A stretch of DNA of 64,000 nucleotides from NCBI GenBank assembly GCA_028292745.1, contig JAQGLT010000002.1:1-64000 (forward strand). Reading direction: 5' to 3'. Below, piece by piece: positions 21,171 to 33,304 of this stretch (position 1 is the stretch's first letter; each line of letters begins with the position of its first letter). Under the pieces are notes generated by a model, which ran no database searches, was not told the origin of the DNA, and saw only the letters and a program-made list of their open reading frames with translations. This DNA is from Polaromonas sp. Its GTDB lineage: Bacteria; Pseudomonadota; Gammaproteobacteria; Burkholderiales; Burkholderiaceae_C. The translations under genes and the position numbers were made by a program.

Positions 21171-22529
21171 ATGACTGCTGACCGAAAAAAAAGCCCTTCG
21201 CCGGGTAAGTTTGAAAAACTAGCTGCCGTCAAGGGCATGAACGATATCCTGCCGCCGGATTCGGCACGGTGGGAGTGGCTTGAGGACAAGGTCCGTAGCT
21301 TGATGGTGCGCTACGCCTACCGGAATATCCGTACGCCTATTCTGGAGCACACGCAGTTGTTTGTGCGTGGTATCGGCGAGGTCACCGATATCGTCGAAAA
21401 AGAAATGTATTCGTTTGAAGACCGTTCCGACAAGCATGGCGGCTATGACCATTTAACGATGCGTCCCGAAAATACCGCCAGTGTGGTGCGTGCTGTCACT
21501 GAGCACAATTTGCTTTATGAGAGTGGAAAACGCCTGTATTACATGGGCCCCATGTTTCGCCGAGAACGGCCACAACGGGGGCGTTATCGCCAGTTTCACC
21601 AGATCGGCGCCGAAGCCCTGGGCTTTGCCGGTCCTGAAGTCGATGCCGAATTAATTTTGCTTGCCACTGCCCTGTGGAAAGAACTTGGCCTGACCGACTG
21701 GCGTCTTGAAGTCAATAGTCTGGGCCAGCCGCATGAGCGTTCCGTGCATCGTGCCGAGTTGATTGCGCACCTTGAAAAGCATGCTGATTTACTGGATGAG
21801 GAAGCGACTAGGCGCTTGTACAGTAATCCATTGCGTGTCCTTGACACCAAGAATCCTGCCATGAAGGCGGTCGTTGAAAGCGCGCCGCGCCTGATTGATT
21901 TTCTGGGACCTGAGTCACTGGCCCATTTTGAGGGGCTGAAGGCGATTCTGGATGCAAATAATATTCCCTGGACGCAGAACCACCGACTGGTAAGGGGACT
22001 GGACTATTACAACCTCACCGTATTTGAGTTTGTGACCGATCGCCTTGGGGCGCAGGGCACAATTTGTGCAGGTGGGCGATATGACTACCTGATTGAGCAG
22101 ATAGGGGGAAAGCCAGCCCCGGCGGTAGGGTGGGCCTTGGGCGTGGAACGTGTCCTCGAACTCATCAACGAGCAAGGTACGCCGGTGCCAGTACCTGTGC
22201 CAGACGCCTATGCAGTGATTCCAGAAGCCTATGCCTTGCCTGTCGTGCTTCAGACGCTGCAGGCGCTTCGTGCAGCCGGAGTCAGCGTGCAAATGCATGC
22301 CAGGACTACGGCAGAAGGCATGGGAAGCATGAAGTCTCAGTTCAAGCGGGCCGATAGCAGCGGAGCGCGGTTTGCATTGGTTTTTGGTCCCGCTGAGCTG
22401 ACTGATGGCAGCGTTGCAGTGAAGCCTCTCCGTTCGGATCATGGCGAGACGGCTCAGGTTCAAACCCTTCAGTCGCTCCACGATGTAGCTGCATGGGCGC
22501 CCATGCTGTGCAGAAAAGCGGCTGTCTGA
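21171..22529 (+). CDS. hisS: Histidyl-tRNA synthetase
   Basis: [57 protein letters not shown]. Confidence 0.97.
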   Translation: MTADRKKSPSPGKFEKLAAVKGMNDILPPDSARWEWLEDKVRSLMVRYAYRNIRTPILEHTQLFVRGIGEVTDIVEKEMYSFEDRSDKHGGYDHLTMRPENTASVVRAVTEHNLLYESGKRLYYMGPMFRRERPQRGRYRQFHQIGAEALGFAGPEVDAELILLATALWKELGLTDWRLEVNSLGQPHERSVHRAELIAHLEKHADLLDEEATRRLYSNPLRVLDTKNPAMKAVVESAPRLIDFLGPESLAHFEGLKAILDANNIPWTQNHRLVRGLDYYNLTVFEFVTDRLGAQGTICAGGRYDYLIEQIGGKPAPAVGWALGVERVLELINEQGTPVPVPVPDAYAVIPEAYALPVVLQTLQALRAAGVSVQMHARTTAEGMGSMKSQFKRADSSGARFALVFGPAELTDGSVAVKPLRSDHGETAQVQTLQSLHDVAAWAPMLCRKAAV

Positions 22530-22597
22530 ATCTTGGTTTTGGCACTCTACAATCATTCCCTTCAACTTCCCGTTACGGGTTAGAACTACAGACATTT

Positions 22598-23290
22598 ATG
22601 GCACAACACCTCGATTTGGAAGAACAAGAGCAGCTTGACGAACTCAAGCATTTCTGGAAGCAGTACGGCAACTTGATTACTTGGGTCCTGATTGTCGTTT
22701 TAGGGGCTTTTGCCAGTTGGAAGGGTTATCAGTATTGGCAGCACAACCAAGCTGCACAGGCATCCGTGATGTATGACGAGATCGAGCGCGCCGTGCAGTC
22801 GGGGGAGGTCGCAAAAATCGATCGAACGTTGGCTGACATGAAAGAGCGCTTCGGCAGCACTGCTTACGCCCACCAGGCTGGTCTCCTGGTTGCGAAAACT
22901 TATTACGACAAAGGCAATATGGATGCTGCGCGTGCTTCTTTGGGGTGGGTTGCCGAAAATGCGTCCGATGCAGGTTATCAAGCCATCGCCAAACTTCGGC
23001 TTGCCGGAATACTGCTTGAAAAGAAGTCCTACGATGAAGCGTTGCAGCAGCTGGCCGGCAGTTTCCCCAAGGACTTTGCTGGCCTGGTTGCCGACAGGCG
23101 GGGGGATATTTTGATGGCCCAGGGTAAAAAACCAGAAGCAAAATCCGAGTATGAAAAGGCTTATAAAGGGCTTGACGAGCGTGTGGACTACCGCCGGCTG
23201 GTAGCGGTCAAGCTTAATGCCCTCGGCGTGGACCCAACTGCCAGCCAGGTTAAGCCTGAAACGGCAGAAGTGGCCGGAGCAACTAAATGA
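22598..23290 (+). CDS. YfgM-like tetratricopeptide membrane protein
   Basis: MAQHLDLEEQEQLDELKHFWKQYGNLITWVLIVVLGAFASWKGYQYW, position hisS-X-bamB. Confidence 0.9.
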   Translation: MAQHLDLEEQEQLDELKHFWKQYGNLITWVLIVVLGAFASWKGYQYWQHNQAAQASVMYDEIERAVQSGEVAKIDRTLADMKERFGSTAYAHQAGLLVAKTYYDKGNMDAARASLGWVAENASDAGYQAIAKLRLAGILLEKKSYDEALQQLAGSFPKDFAGLVADRRGDILMAQGKKPEAKSEYEKAYKGLDERVDYRRLVAVKLNALGVDPTASQVKPETAEVAGATK

Positions 23291-24432
23291 TTAACCAGTC
23301 TTTTAGAGCTCTAGCGCTTGTTGTGCGTGCGCCTCTAGCTATTGTTACGATAGCAATCCTTGCCGGCTGCTTTGGAGGTTCGAAGAAGCCGCAGCCAGCG
23401 GACCTTCAGCCAGTGACGGCGCTGGTATCGGCCCGTCAGAGCTGGACCAATCGGATTGGGCCGGTAACCTTTCCACTCGATGCGAGCGTGACAGGTGGCA
23501 CGGTGAGTGTGGCCAGTGATGATGGCAATGTGGCCCTGCTTGACGCCAAAACTGGCCGTGACATTTGGCGCATGGCGTTAAAAACCCCTATCTCGGCGGG
23601 TGTCGGAAGCGATGGCAAGGTTCTGGCAATCGTCACCAAGGCTAATGAAGTCGTTGCGTTGCAGGGGGGACGGGAACTCTGGCGCCAAAAGCTCAATGCA
23701 CAGGCTTTTACCGCACCGTTCGTGGCCGGTGAACGCGTTTTTGTCCTGGCGGCAGACCGTTCTGTCAATGCTTTTGATGGTCAGTCCGGGCGCAAGCTTT
23801 GGACGCAGCAACGTCCCACCGAGCCCTTGGTACTGCGCCAGTCCGGTGTGATGTTGGCCGTTGGTGACATGCTGGTGGTTGGCTTGGCCGGCCGGCTGGT
23901 TGGCATGAATCCAACAAATGGCAGTATTCAATGGGAGGCCCCGGTGGCCACGCCGCGTGGCATCAATGATGTAGAGCGGCTGGTCGATCTGGTCGGAAGC
24001 GTCAGTCGCATCGGTGATAGCGTCTGCGTGCGGGCTTTTCAGGCCAGCATAGGGTGTGTCAATGCTGGCCGTGGCAATTTGTTATGGACCAAACCTGCCA
24101 ACGGCGTGCAAGGCATTCACGGTGATGACCGTTTCCTGTTTGGTACCGAAGCAGATGGGACGGTGATGGCCTGGAGGCGCACCGATGGCGAGCGTGTCTG
24201 GTCCAGCGAACGCTTGCGCTACCGGGGTCTCAGCGCGCCCCTGGTTGCCGGACGTTCCGTTGTGATTGGTGATGCCACGGGTTTTCTCCATCTGCTGTCG
24301 CGTGAAGACGGTTCTCTGCTCAATCGACTGGCAACAGACGGTTCTGCGATTGCAGCCCCTCCGGTGCTTGCAGGCAACACCCTGATCGCTGTGACGCGCA
24401 ACGGTGGAATTTATGGCTTTGAGCCCCAATAA
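23287..24432 (+). CDS. bamB: Outer membrane protein assembly factor BamB
   Basis: Lipobox LAGCFGG, PQQ-like beta-propeller repeats, hisS-yfgM-bamB-der synteny. Confidence 0.94.
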   Translation: MINQSFRALALVVRAPLAIVTIAILAGCFGGSKKPQPADLQPVTALVSARQSWTNRIGPVTFPLDASVTGGTVSVASDDGNVALLDAKTGRDIWRMALKTPISAGVGSDGKVLAIVTKANEVVALQGGRELWRQKLNAQAFTAPFVAGERVFVLAADRSVNAFDGQSGRKLWTQQRPTEPLVLRQSGVMLAVGDMLVVGLAGRLVGMNPTNGSIQWEAPVATPRGINDVERLVDLVGSVSRIGDSVCVRAFQASIGCVNAGRGNLLWTKPANGVQGIHGDDRFLFGTEADGTVMAWRRTDGERVWSSERLRYRGLSAPLVAGRSVVIGDATGFLHLLSREDGSLLNRLATDGSAIAAPPVLAGNTLIAVTRNGGIYGFEPQ

Positions 24433-24465
24433 CGGCATCCTTGCCAGAAATTAATTGTTGTTTTG

Positions 24466-25803
24466 ATGAAACCTGTCATTGCGTTAGTTGGCCGCCCGAA
24501 TGTGGGCAAGTCAACGCTTTTTAACCGGCTGACCAAGACGCGGGATGCGATCGTGGCCGACTTTGCCGGGTTGACGCGTGATCGTCATTACGGGAATGGC
24601 AAGCTGGGCCCCCATGAGTACATCGTCATCGATACCGGCGGCTTCGAGCCTGATGCGACAACAGGCATTTACAAGGAAATGGCCAGGCAGACGCGCCAGG
24701 CGGTAGCCGAGTCGGATGTGGTGGTTTTCGTGGTGGATGCAAGGGCGGGCATCAGTGCCCAAGATCATGACATTGCCAAATACTTGCGCAAGCTTGGCAA
24801 GCCAACGGTGCTGGCTGCCAACAAAGCCGAGGGTTTGCCAGAAGGCTCGCAGGTTGCCGAATTTTTTGAACTTGGCTTGGGTGGAATGCTGGCAGTGTCG
24901 GCTTCGCACGGTCAAGGCATGCGCACCTTGGTGGACTTGGCATTGGCACCGCTCAGCCTGCCAGATCCAGAAGAAACTGTAGCGGCAGAAGATCCGGCAG
25001 TCATCAAGCTTGCAGTGGCTGGACGGCCTAATGTCGGAAAATCAACACTGATCAATACCTGGCTCGGGGAAGAACGCTTGGTGGCATTCGACTTGCCGGG
25101 CACCACGCGCGATGCAATTTCTATACCTTTTGAACATGATGGACAGCAGTTTGAACTAATTGACACTGCGGGGCTGCGCCGTAAAGGAAAGGTTTTTGAA
25201 GCGATCGAGAAATTCTCGGTCGTTAAAACCTTGCAAGCGATTGAAAATGCCAATGTCGTCTTACTCCTTTTGGACGCTACCCAAGGCGTGACCGATCAGG
25301 ACGCACATATCGCTGGATATATTCTTGAAAGTGGCAGGGCAGTGGTGCTGGCGGTCAATAAATGGGATGCGGTAGATGCTTACCAGCGAGAACTTTTGCA
25401 GCGTTCAATTGAAACCCGGCTTGGTTTCTTAAAATTTGCATCGATCCACCATATATCGGCTATCAAACGTCAAGGCCTGGGACCAGTCTGGAAGTCGATT
25501 GTCCAGGCGCACGCATCGGCCAATCGCAAGATGTCCACGCCAGTGCTAACACGTTTGTTGATGGAAGCGGTCCAATTCCAGCAGCCCCAACGCTCGGGCG
25601 TCTTCCGACCTAAGCTTCGGTATGCGCATCAGGGCGGAATGAATCCTCCCATTGTCATCGTCCATGGTAATTCGCTGGAGCATGTCACCGAAGCTTACAA
25701 GCGTTACCTTGAGGGACGTATTCGCAAGGAGTTCGATTTGGTTGGCACACCTTTGCGAATACAACTCAAAAGTTCTCATAATCCCTTTGCGGATAAAGAA
25801 TAG
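24466..25803 (+). CDS. der: Ribosome-associated GTPase Der (EngA)
   Basis: Two G domains ([14 protein letters not shown] and [14 protein letters not shown]), KH-like C-terminus. Confidence 0.98.
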   Translation: MKPVIALVGRPNVGKSTLFNRLTKTRDAIVADFAGLTRDRHYGNGKLGPHEYIVIDTGGFEPDATTGIYKEMARQTRQAVAESDVVVFVVDARAGISAQDHDIAKYLRKLGKPTVLAANKAEGLPEGSQVAEFFELGLGGMLAVSASHGQGMRTLVDLALAPLSLPDPEETVAAEDPAVIKLAVAGRPNVGKSTLINTWLGEERLVAFDLPGTTRDAISIPFEHDGQQFELIDTAGLRRKGKVFEAIEKFSVVKTLQAIENANVVLLLLDATQGVTDQDAHIAGYILESGRAVVLAVNKWDAVDAYQRELLQRSIETRLGFLKFASIHHISAIKRQGLGPVWKSIVQAHASANRKMSTPVLTRLLMEAVQFQQPQRSGVFRPKLRYAHQGGMNPPIVIVHGNSLEHVTEAYKRYLEGRIRKEFDLVGTPLRIQLKSSHNPFADKE

Positions 25804-25877
25804 CTCCCGTACTACAGGCCGCTAAAAGTGCCTGTGGTATGGTGAAGTTCCATCAACTTTTGAACACGGAAAATATC

Positions 25878-26129
25878 GTGAGCAATAATAAAGGTCAGCT
25901 CTTGCAGGATCCATTTCTCAACACCTTGCGTCGCGAGCATGTGCCAGTCTCTATTTATCTGGTCAATGGCATCAAACTGCAGGGACAAATTGAATCTTTT
26001 GATCAGTATGTCGTTCTGCTCCGCAATACTGTCACGCAAATGGTTTACAAACATGCCATTTCGACTATCGTTCCCGGTCGCGCGGTCACTTTTTCTGCCA
26101 CTGAGTCAGAAGATGCATCGACCAGTTAA
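25878..26129 (+). CDS. hfq: RNA chaperone Hfq
   Basis: [47 protein letters not shown] start inferred. Confidence 0.98.
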   Translation: MSNNKGQLLQDPFLNTLRREHVPVSIYLVNGIKLQGQIESFDQYVVLLRNTVTQMVYKHAISTIVPGRAVTFSATESEDASTS

Positions 26130-26146
26130 GTAGCCTTCACATACCG

Positions 26147-27286
26147 GTGAAAAAACAAGCGTTCGCCCTTCTGGTAGGGGTCGATCTGGGCCTTCCCAAC
26201 TTTGATGCTGATCTTCAAGAGCTTGGTTTGCTTGCGCAAACTGCCGGTCTAGAACCAGTAGGACGTGTGACTTGCAAACGCAAGGCACCTGATGCAGCAC
26301 TGTTCATCGGCTCGGGGAAGGCTGATGAAATTAAATTGCTCGCGTTGGATACCGGGGCCACTGAGATTTTGTTTGATCAATCACTCAGCCCTGCCCAGCA
26401 ACGCAATCTTGAGCAGCGCCTGGACATGCCGGTCAATGACCGAACCCTGCTGATCCTGGAGATTTTTGCTCAACGCGCTCGAAGCCATGAAGGCAAGCTT
26501 CAGGTAGAACTGGCAAGGCTGCAATACGTATCAACGCGTCTAGTGCGTCGTTGGTCTCATCTGGAGCGTCAAACGGGTGGCGCTGGCGTACGCGGCGGCC
26601 CTGGCGAGAAGCAAATCGAGCTAGACAGGCGCATGATCGGTGATGCTATCAAGCGGACAAAAGAGCGTTTGTTCAAAGTTAAAAAGCAGCGCGAAACACA
26701 GCGAAAGCAACGTGAGCGGCGTAATGCATTTTCAATTTCCCTTGTGGGTTATACCAACGCAGGAAAATCAACACTTTTTAACGCATTGACCAAGGCCGAG
26801 GCTTATACAGCCGATCAACTCTTTGCAACCCTGGATACCACCACGCGCCAACTTTATCTGGGAGAGCCCGGTCACCGGGCTTCACTGTCCGATACTGTAG
26901 GTTTCATTCGTGACTTGCCCCATGGGTTGATTGATGCGTTTTCTGCCACCTTAAAAGAAGCGGTCGACGCAGACTTGTTGCTGCATGTGGTAGATGGCTC
27001 AAATCCCGATTATCTTGAGCATATTGAACAGGTTCAACGTGTGCTCTGCGAAATAGGGGCCGAAAACGTTCCTCAGATATTGGTTTTTAACAAACTCGAC
27101 GCTATTGAAAAAAGTATCTGGCCCCTGCATTTGCAGGATAGGTTTGACCTCAGAGATGCTTTTAAAGGATCGAGTCGGAGCGTTGAGCGTGTTTTTGTCA
27201 GCGCGCAAACGGGCGAAGGTCTGCCATTGCTTCGAACGCTTCTAAGTCATTACGCCATAGACGCGCCTGATGTCGATAGCCCCTGA
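26147..27286 (+). CDS. hflX: GTPase HflX
   Basis: GGAGVRGGPGEKQIELDRR, GYTNAGKSTLFNALT. Confidence 0.96.
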   Translation: MKKQAFALLVGVDLGLPNFDADLQELGLLAQTAGLEPVGRVTCKRKAPDAALFIGSGKADEIKLLALDTGATEILFDQSLSPAQQRNLEQRLDMPVNDRTLLILEIFAQRARSHEGKLQVELARLQYVSTRLVRRWSHLERQTGGAGVRGGPGEKQIELDRRMIGDAIKRTKERLFKVKKQRETQRKQRERRNAFSISLVGYTNAGKSTLFNALTKAEAYTADQLFATLDTTTRQLYLGEPGHRASLSDTVGFIRDLPHGLIDAFSATLKEAVDADLLLHVVDGSNPDYLEHIEQVQRVLCEIGAENVPQILVFNKLDAIEKSIWPLHLQDRFDLRDAFKGSSRSVERVFVSAQTGEGLPLLRTLLSHYAIDAPDVDSP

Positions 27287-27361
27287 ACAGGCCTGATATT
27301 GCCTGCTTGGGTGATTTCATTAGGCACAATATAGGTGTAACAAAAAAGTGAGTTTTTTTCC

Positions 27362-28780
27362 ATGAATTTCAATCCCGCGCAGCAGACGTTGACTAACCTC
27401 ACAGGTCGGCTGAAGCAACATGTCCAGGGCATGTTCAATCTCAACGATCCGCGCTGGGGCCGGGATGAAGAGAACTCTTCCCCGGACGGGCCTAAGCCTG
27501 ATGGTATGAAAGAAGATCGTCCACCCGTCAAGCCTGGCAACCGTCCGCAGGGGCAGGGCCCCAATCAGGGGCCGCCTGATTTGGATGAGCTATGGCGTGA
27601 TTTCAATCGGAAATTAGGAGGCTTGTTTGGCGGTTCTAAAAATGCAGGCAACCGGGGGGGCTTTGGCGGGGGTAACAAAGGAGGCAGCGGCCCTGGCGGA
27701 AGTTTTCAACCCGATATGAAAAATGCGGGCATTGGCATGGGCTTGATTGCCGCTGTGGTCGCCTTGATCTGGCTGGGTACTGGTTTTTTCATCGTCCAAG
27801 AGGGTCAGCAGGCGGTCATAACCCAATTTGGAAAGTACCGAGCAACAGTAGGCGCCGGATTTAACTGGCGTTTGCCGTATCCAATACAGCGGCATGAAAT
27901 TGTGGTGGTCACGCAGATTCGATCGGTCGATGTCGGTCGCGACACTGTTTTGAAAGCTACCGGACTGCGTGACTCGGCCATGTTGACGGAAGATGAGAAC
28001 ATTGTCGAGATCAAGTTTGCGGTGCAGTACCGACTGAATGATGCACGTGCATATTTGTTTGAAAGCAAGGATCCATCAGCGGCTGTGGTGCAGGCTGCGG
28101 AAACCGCAGTGCGGGAAGTCGTGGGGAAAATGAAAATGGACATGGCACTTGCTGAAGAGCGCGATCAAATCGGGCCGAGGGTTCGCGTGCTCATGCAGAC
28201 AATTCTGGACCGGTACAAGGTAGGGGTGGAAATCGTTGCCATCAATCTTCAGCAAAGCGGTGTTCGTCCACCTGAACAGGTGCAAGCCGCGTTTGATGAT
28301 GTCCTCAAGGCCGGACAGGAACGTGAGCGCGCTAAAAATGAAGCGCAAGCGTATGCCAACGATGTGGTTCCACGTGCCGTAGGCTCCGCATCGCGCCTGA
28401 AGGAAGAAGCCGATGCTTACAAGGCGCGAATAGTTGCACAGGCTCAGGGCGATGCGCAACGCTTTAGCTCAGTATTGGTTGAATACCAGAAGGCTCCCCA
28501 AGTAACACGTGATCGCATGTACACAGATACCATGCAGCAGGTGTATACCAACGTTACCAAGGTACTGGTGGACTCACGAAATGACTCTAATTTGTTGTAC
28601 CTTCCACTCGACAAAATCATGCAGATGTCGTCGCAAGAAGGGGTGGTTGGTGGTGGGAACGGCGCTTCGCTTCAGGCGGGCGGTACTGCATCCGCGACTA
28701 CATCACCTCCTGTGACCAGCTTGCCGCTTGATGCGCGAACCCGGGACACTTCCCGCACCCGCGAACGTGAAACCCGCTAA
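27362..28780 (+). CDS. hflK: FtsH protease regulator HflK
   Basis: GNRPQGQGPNQGPPDLDELWRDFNRKLGGLFG N-terminus, SPFH domain. Confidence 0.96.
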   Translation: MNFNPAQQTLTNLTGRLKQHVQGMFNLNDPRWGRDEENSSPDGPKPDGMKEDRPPVKPGNRPQGQGPNQGPPDLDELWRDFNRKLGGLFGGSKNAGNRGGFGGGNKGGSGPGGSFQPDMKNAGIGMGLIAAVVALIWLGTGFFIVQEGQQAVITQFGKYRATVGAGFNWRLPYPIQRHEIVVVTQIRSVDVGRDTVLKATGLRDSAMLTEDENIVEIKFAVQYRLNDARAYLFESKDPSAAVVQAAETAVREVVGKMKMDMALAEERDQIGPRVRVLMQTILDRYKVGVEIVAINLQQSGVRPPEQVQAAFDDVLKAGQERERAKNEAQAYANDVVPRAVGSASRLKEEADAYKARIVAQAQGDAQRFSSVLVEYQKAPQVTRDRMYTDTMQQVYTNVTKVLVDSRNDSNLLYLPLDKIMQMSSQEGVVGGGNGASLQAGGTASATTSPPVTSLPLDARTRDTSRTRERETR

Positions 28781-28789
28781 GGAAAAAAA

Positions 28790-29707
28790 GTGAATAGAGT
28801 TGGTCTTGTCGTTTCTTCGTTGTTGGCACTTCTGGTGCTGCTCAGTTCAATGTTGTTTGTCGTTGACCAGCGCCAATTTGGTGTTGTGTATGCGTTGGGC
28901 CAAATCAAGGAAGTTGTGCTCGAACCTGGGCTTAACTGGAAATTGCCGCCTCCATTTCAAAATGTTTCGTATATTGACAGACGGCTGTTGACGCTCGACA
29001 GTACTGACGCCGAGCCAATGCTGACAGCGGAAAAGCAGCGTGTGGTGATCGACTGGTACGTGCGCTGGCGCATCATCAACCCATCTGAGTACATTCGTAA
29101 CGTAGGTCTTGATGAACGTGCGGGTGCCAACCAGCTCAACCGGGTAGTTCGCAACGCTTTTCAGGAAGAGATTAATCGTCGTACTGTGAAGGATTTGCTT
29201 TCGCTCAAACGCGAAGAACTCATGGCAGATGTCAAAAAGGAAGTTCTGGCCGTTGTTCGCGGTTCAAAGCCCTGGGGCGTTGACGTCATTGATGTGCGAA
29301 TCACGCGTGTGGATTATGTGGAGGCCATCACCGAATCGGTCTATCGCCGAATGGAGGCGGAGCGCAAGCGGGTCGCCAATGAACTGCGTTCGACAGGTGC
29401 TGCCGAAGGTGAAAAAATTCGGGCTGATGCCGACAGGCAACGGGAAATCACCATTGCCAACGCCTATCGGGATGCGCAGAAAATCAAGGGCGAGGGAGAT
29501 GCCGAGGCTGCAGCCACCTTTGCTCAATCCTTTGGCAAAGATGCGCAGTTTGCACAGTTCTATCGCAGCTTGGAAGCTTATAAGTCCAGCTTCAGCAAGA
29601 AGAGCGACGTCATGGTGATTGACCCGTCATCGGATTTTTTCAAAGCCATGCGGGGTTCTAATAACACCAGCAATGCATCAGCCAATGCCGTGCCGCCAAA
29701 AAGATAA
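28790..29707 (+). CDS. hflC: FtsH protease regulator HflC
   Basis: SPFH domain following hflK; GVDVIDVRITRVDY. Confidence 0.96.
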   Translation: MNRVGLVVSSLLALLVLLSSMLFVVDQRQFGVVYALGQIKEVVLEPGLNWKLPPPFQNVSYIDRRLLTLDSTDAEPMLTAEKQRVVIDWYVRWRIINPSEYIRNVGLDERAGANQLNRVVRNAFQEEINRRTVKDLLSLKREELMADVKKEVLAVVRGSKPWGVDVIDVRITRVDYVEAITESVYRRMEAERKRVANELRSTGAAEGEKIRADADRQREITIANAYRDAQKIKGEGDAEAAATFAQSFGKDAQFAQFYRSLEAYKSSFSKKSDVMVIDPSSDFFKAMRGSNNTSNASANAVPPKR

Positions 29708-30037
29708 CACTTAACCTCAGCCTATCGGATTGTTGGCATTTGCGCTGCTGGCAAGAGAGTGCTGAAGGCTTTCATCAATTTTGCCTGACGCCGTAGAGTG
29801 GGCGATTTTGATTTAAACAAGCATTGGCCTGCTGTTTCAGCCTTGGCGTTAGTATCCCCAACCTAATTTTGTTAGGCGGTAGGCGCTTGAACTCAGGCGT
29901 TTTCTCGTCTTCAATGCAGGCGCTGAGTGAAAATCAGGCTGCTGAATTCTCAAGGCAAACGGTGTCACCGCCAAGCCTGTGGTGAAGGGGCCGCGGGCCC
30001 GGTAAAATCCCATTTTTAACAGCTTACGAAAATCACA

Positions 30038-31207
30038 ATGCCCGCCTGGTCGTCATCTTGGCAATTGCCCGATCAAATTGCCGATGTCCTGCCTTCCGAG
30101 GCGCGTCATATCGAAGAACTGCGCCGTCTTTTTCTCGACACGGCCTGCAGTTATGGCTATGAGCTTGTCATGCCGCCGTTGCTGGAGCATCTGGAGTCTC
30201 TCCTGACTGGCACTGGCGAAGCCCTCGATCTTCAGACGTTCAAACTGGTGGATCAGCTTTCTGGCCGCACGCTGGGCCTGCGCGCCGATACCACGCCACA
30301 AGTGGCGCGTATTGATGCCCACCTGCTCAATCGCAATGGCGTCGCGCGCCTTTGCTACTGCGGCCCGGTTCTGCATACTCGGGCAGATCGGCCGCATGCG
30401 ACGCGGGAGCCCTTGCAGTTTGGCGCTGAAATTTATGGCCATGCGGGTCTGGAGGCCGATCTTGAGGCCCAGTGCCTTGCGCTCGACTGCCTTAAAGCGG
30501 CGGGGGTCAGCGACTTACTGGTGGACATGGCCGATGCGCGCATCGTCACCAGCTTGTTGGCTGGTGTTCAGCTTGACATTTTGACCCTGGCGCGTATCCA
30601 TGCCGCGCTTGCCGCCAAGGATGTGGGCGAACTCGATGGCTTGCTTACCAGTCTGAATGGCGGTCTTTCTTTGCCAGCGCGCGAAGGCATGAAGGCACTG
30701 CTACAGCTCTACGGTGACGAAGGCGTGCTGGTCGAGGCGAAAAAAGTGCTTCCACCTTTGCCAGGCGTTCATCAAGCGCTGCAAGATTTGCAGTGGCTGG
30801 CATCGCATGCTACCGATGTAAAGGTCAGCTTTGACTTGGCCGACCTGCGAGGCTATGCCTATTACAGCGGCACCCGTTTTGCCGTTTATGGCCAGGGCGC
30901 CGAACTTGCCCGAGGCGGTCGGTATGACGAAGTGGGTGCAGTGTTTGGCCGCAACCGGCCCGCGGCTGGTTTCAGCCTGGATTTGAAGGAACTGGTCAGT
31001 GTCCTGCCGCCACGCCCCTTGAAAACTGCGATTTGTGCGCCTTGGGGGGGAGAAGCCGCATTGCATGCAGCGATTGTCAAGCTGCGGGCAAACGGAGAGA
31101 CCGTGGCGTGTGTACTGCCCGGCCACGAGCAGGAAGTCAATGAATTCAATTGTGACCGTGAACTGGCCCTGGCGGCCGGCCTATGGGTGGTCCGGACCCG
31201 AAATTAA
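30038..31207 (+). CDS. hisZ: ATP phosphoribosyltransferase regulatory subunit HisZ
   Basis: HisRS-like fold without the tRNA-synthetase C-terminus; hflC-hisZ-purA synteny. Confidence 0.94.
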   Translation: MPAWSSSWQLPDQIADVLPSEARHIEELRRLFLDTACSYGYELVMPPLLEHLESLLTGTGEALDLQTFKLVDQLSGRTLGLRADTTPQVARIDAHLLNRNGVARLCYCGPVLHTRADRPHATREPLQFGAEIYGHAGLEADLEAQCLALDCLKAAGVSDLLVDMADARIVTSLLAGVQLDILTLARIHAALAAKDVGELDGLLTSLNGGLSLPAREGMKALLQLYGDEGVLVEAKKVLPPLPGVHQALQDLQWLASHATDVKVSFDLADLRGYAYYSGTRFAVYGQGAELARGGRYDEVGAVFGRNRPAAGFSLDLKELVSVLPPRPLKTAICAPWGGEAALHAAIVKLRANGETVACVLPGHEQEVNEFNCDRELALAAGLWVVRTRN

Positions 31208-32635
<1,428 letters not shown>

Positions 32636-32638
32636 CGC

Positions 32639-32707
32639 CATCAAATCTTAGGCAAATAGGCTGTTTGCGCAATGAAACCGTGCGCCGGCAGCTATCAAAT
32701 CAGGAGC
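32639..32707 (-). repeat. Intergenic 18-N18-TGCGC repeat, copy 1
   Basis: Reverse strand: GCTCCTGATTTGATAGCT-GCCGGCGCACGGTTTCAT-TGCGC-AAACAGCCTATTTGCC...GATTTGATG. Confidence 0.85.
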
Positions 32708-32713
32708 AATTCC

Positions 32714-33238
32714 ATGTTGACCGAAGACGGCAAGCATCTCTACGTCAGCTATGACGAATACCACAGCCTGATTGAAAAACTGGCGATCAAGGTCCACCAG
32801 TCGGGTTGGCAGTTCGACACCATTTTGTGCCTGGCGCGCGGCGGCATGCGCCCCGGCGATATCTTGTCGCGTATTTTTGACAAGCCGCTGGCCATCATGT
32901 CCACCAGTTCCTACCGCGCCGATGCCGGGACGGTGCAGGGCAAGCTGGACATTGCACGCTTCATCACCACGCCCAAGGGCGAAATCGCGGGCAGGGTGCT
33001 GCTTGTGGACGATCTGGCGGACTCTGGCTTGACCCTGAATGCCGTGGTTCACCAGCTCCGCACCAATTTCAAGCCCATCACCGAATTGCGCAGCGCCGTC
33101 ATATGGACCAAGGGGGTTTCGGCTTTTCAGGCGGACTATTCCGTGGAAACGCTGCCGACCAACCCGTGGATTCACCAGCCGTTCGAAAGCTACGACGCCC
33201 TTACGCCCGCGCAATTGATGGACAAGTGGAAAATTTAG
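32714..33238 (+). CDS. Phosphoribosyltransferase
   Basis: PRPP-binding loop VLLVDDLADSGLTL; ATG at 32714 preceded by CAGGAG. Confidence 0.9.
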   Translation: MLTEDGKHLYVSYDEYHSLIEKLAIKVHQSGWQFDTILCLARGGMRPGDILSRIFDKPLAIMSTSSYRADAGTVQGKLDIARFITTPKGEIAGRVLLVDDLADSGLTLNAVVHQLRTNFKPITELRSAVIWTKGVSAFQADYSVETLPTNPWIHQPFESYDALTPAQLMDKWKI

Positions 33239-33304
33239 CCTAAGCGTCTCAGGTCCCGTTACCGGCGTGCCAGAACACGGCCGGTTGCCCGTTAACATGG
33301 CTGG

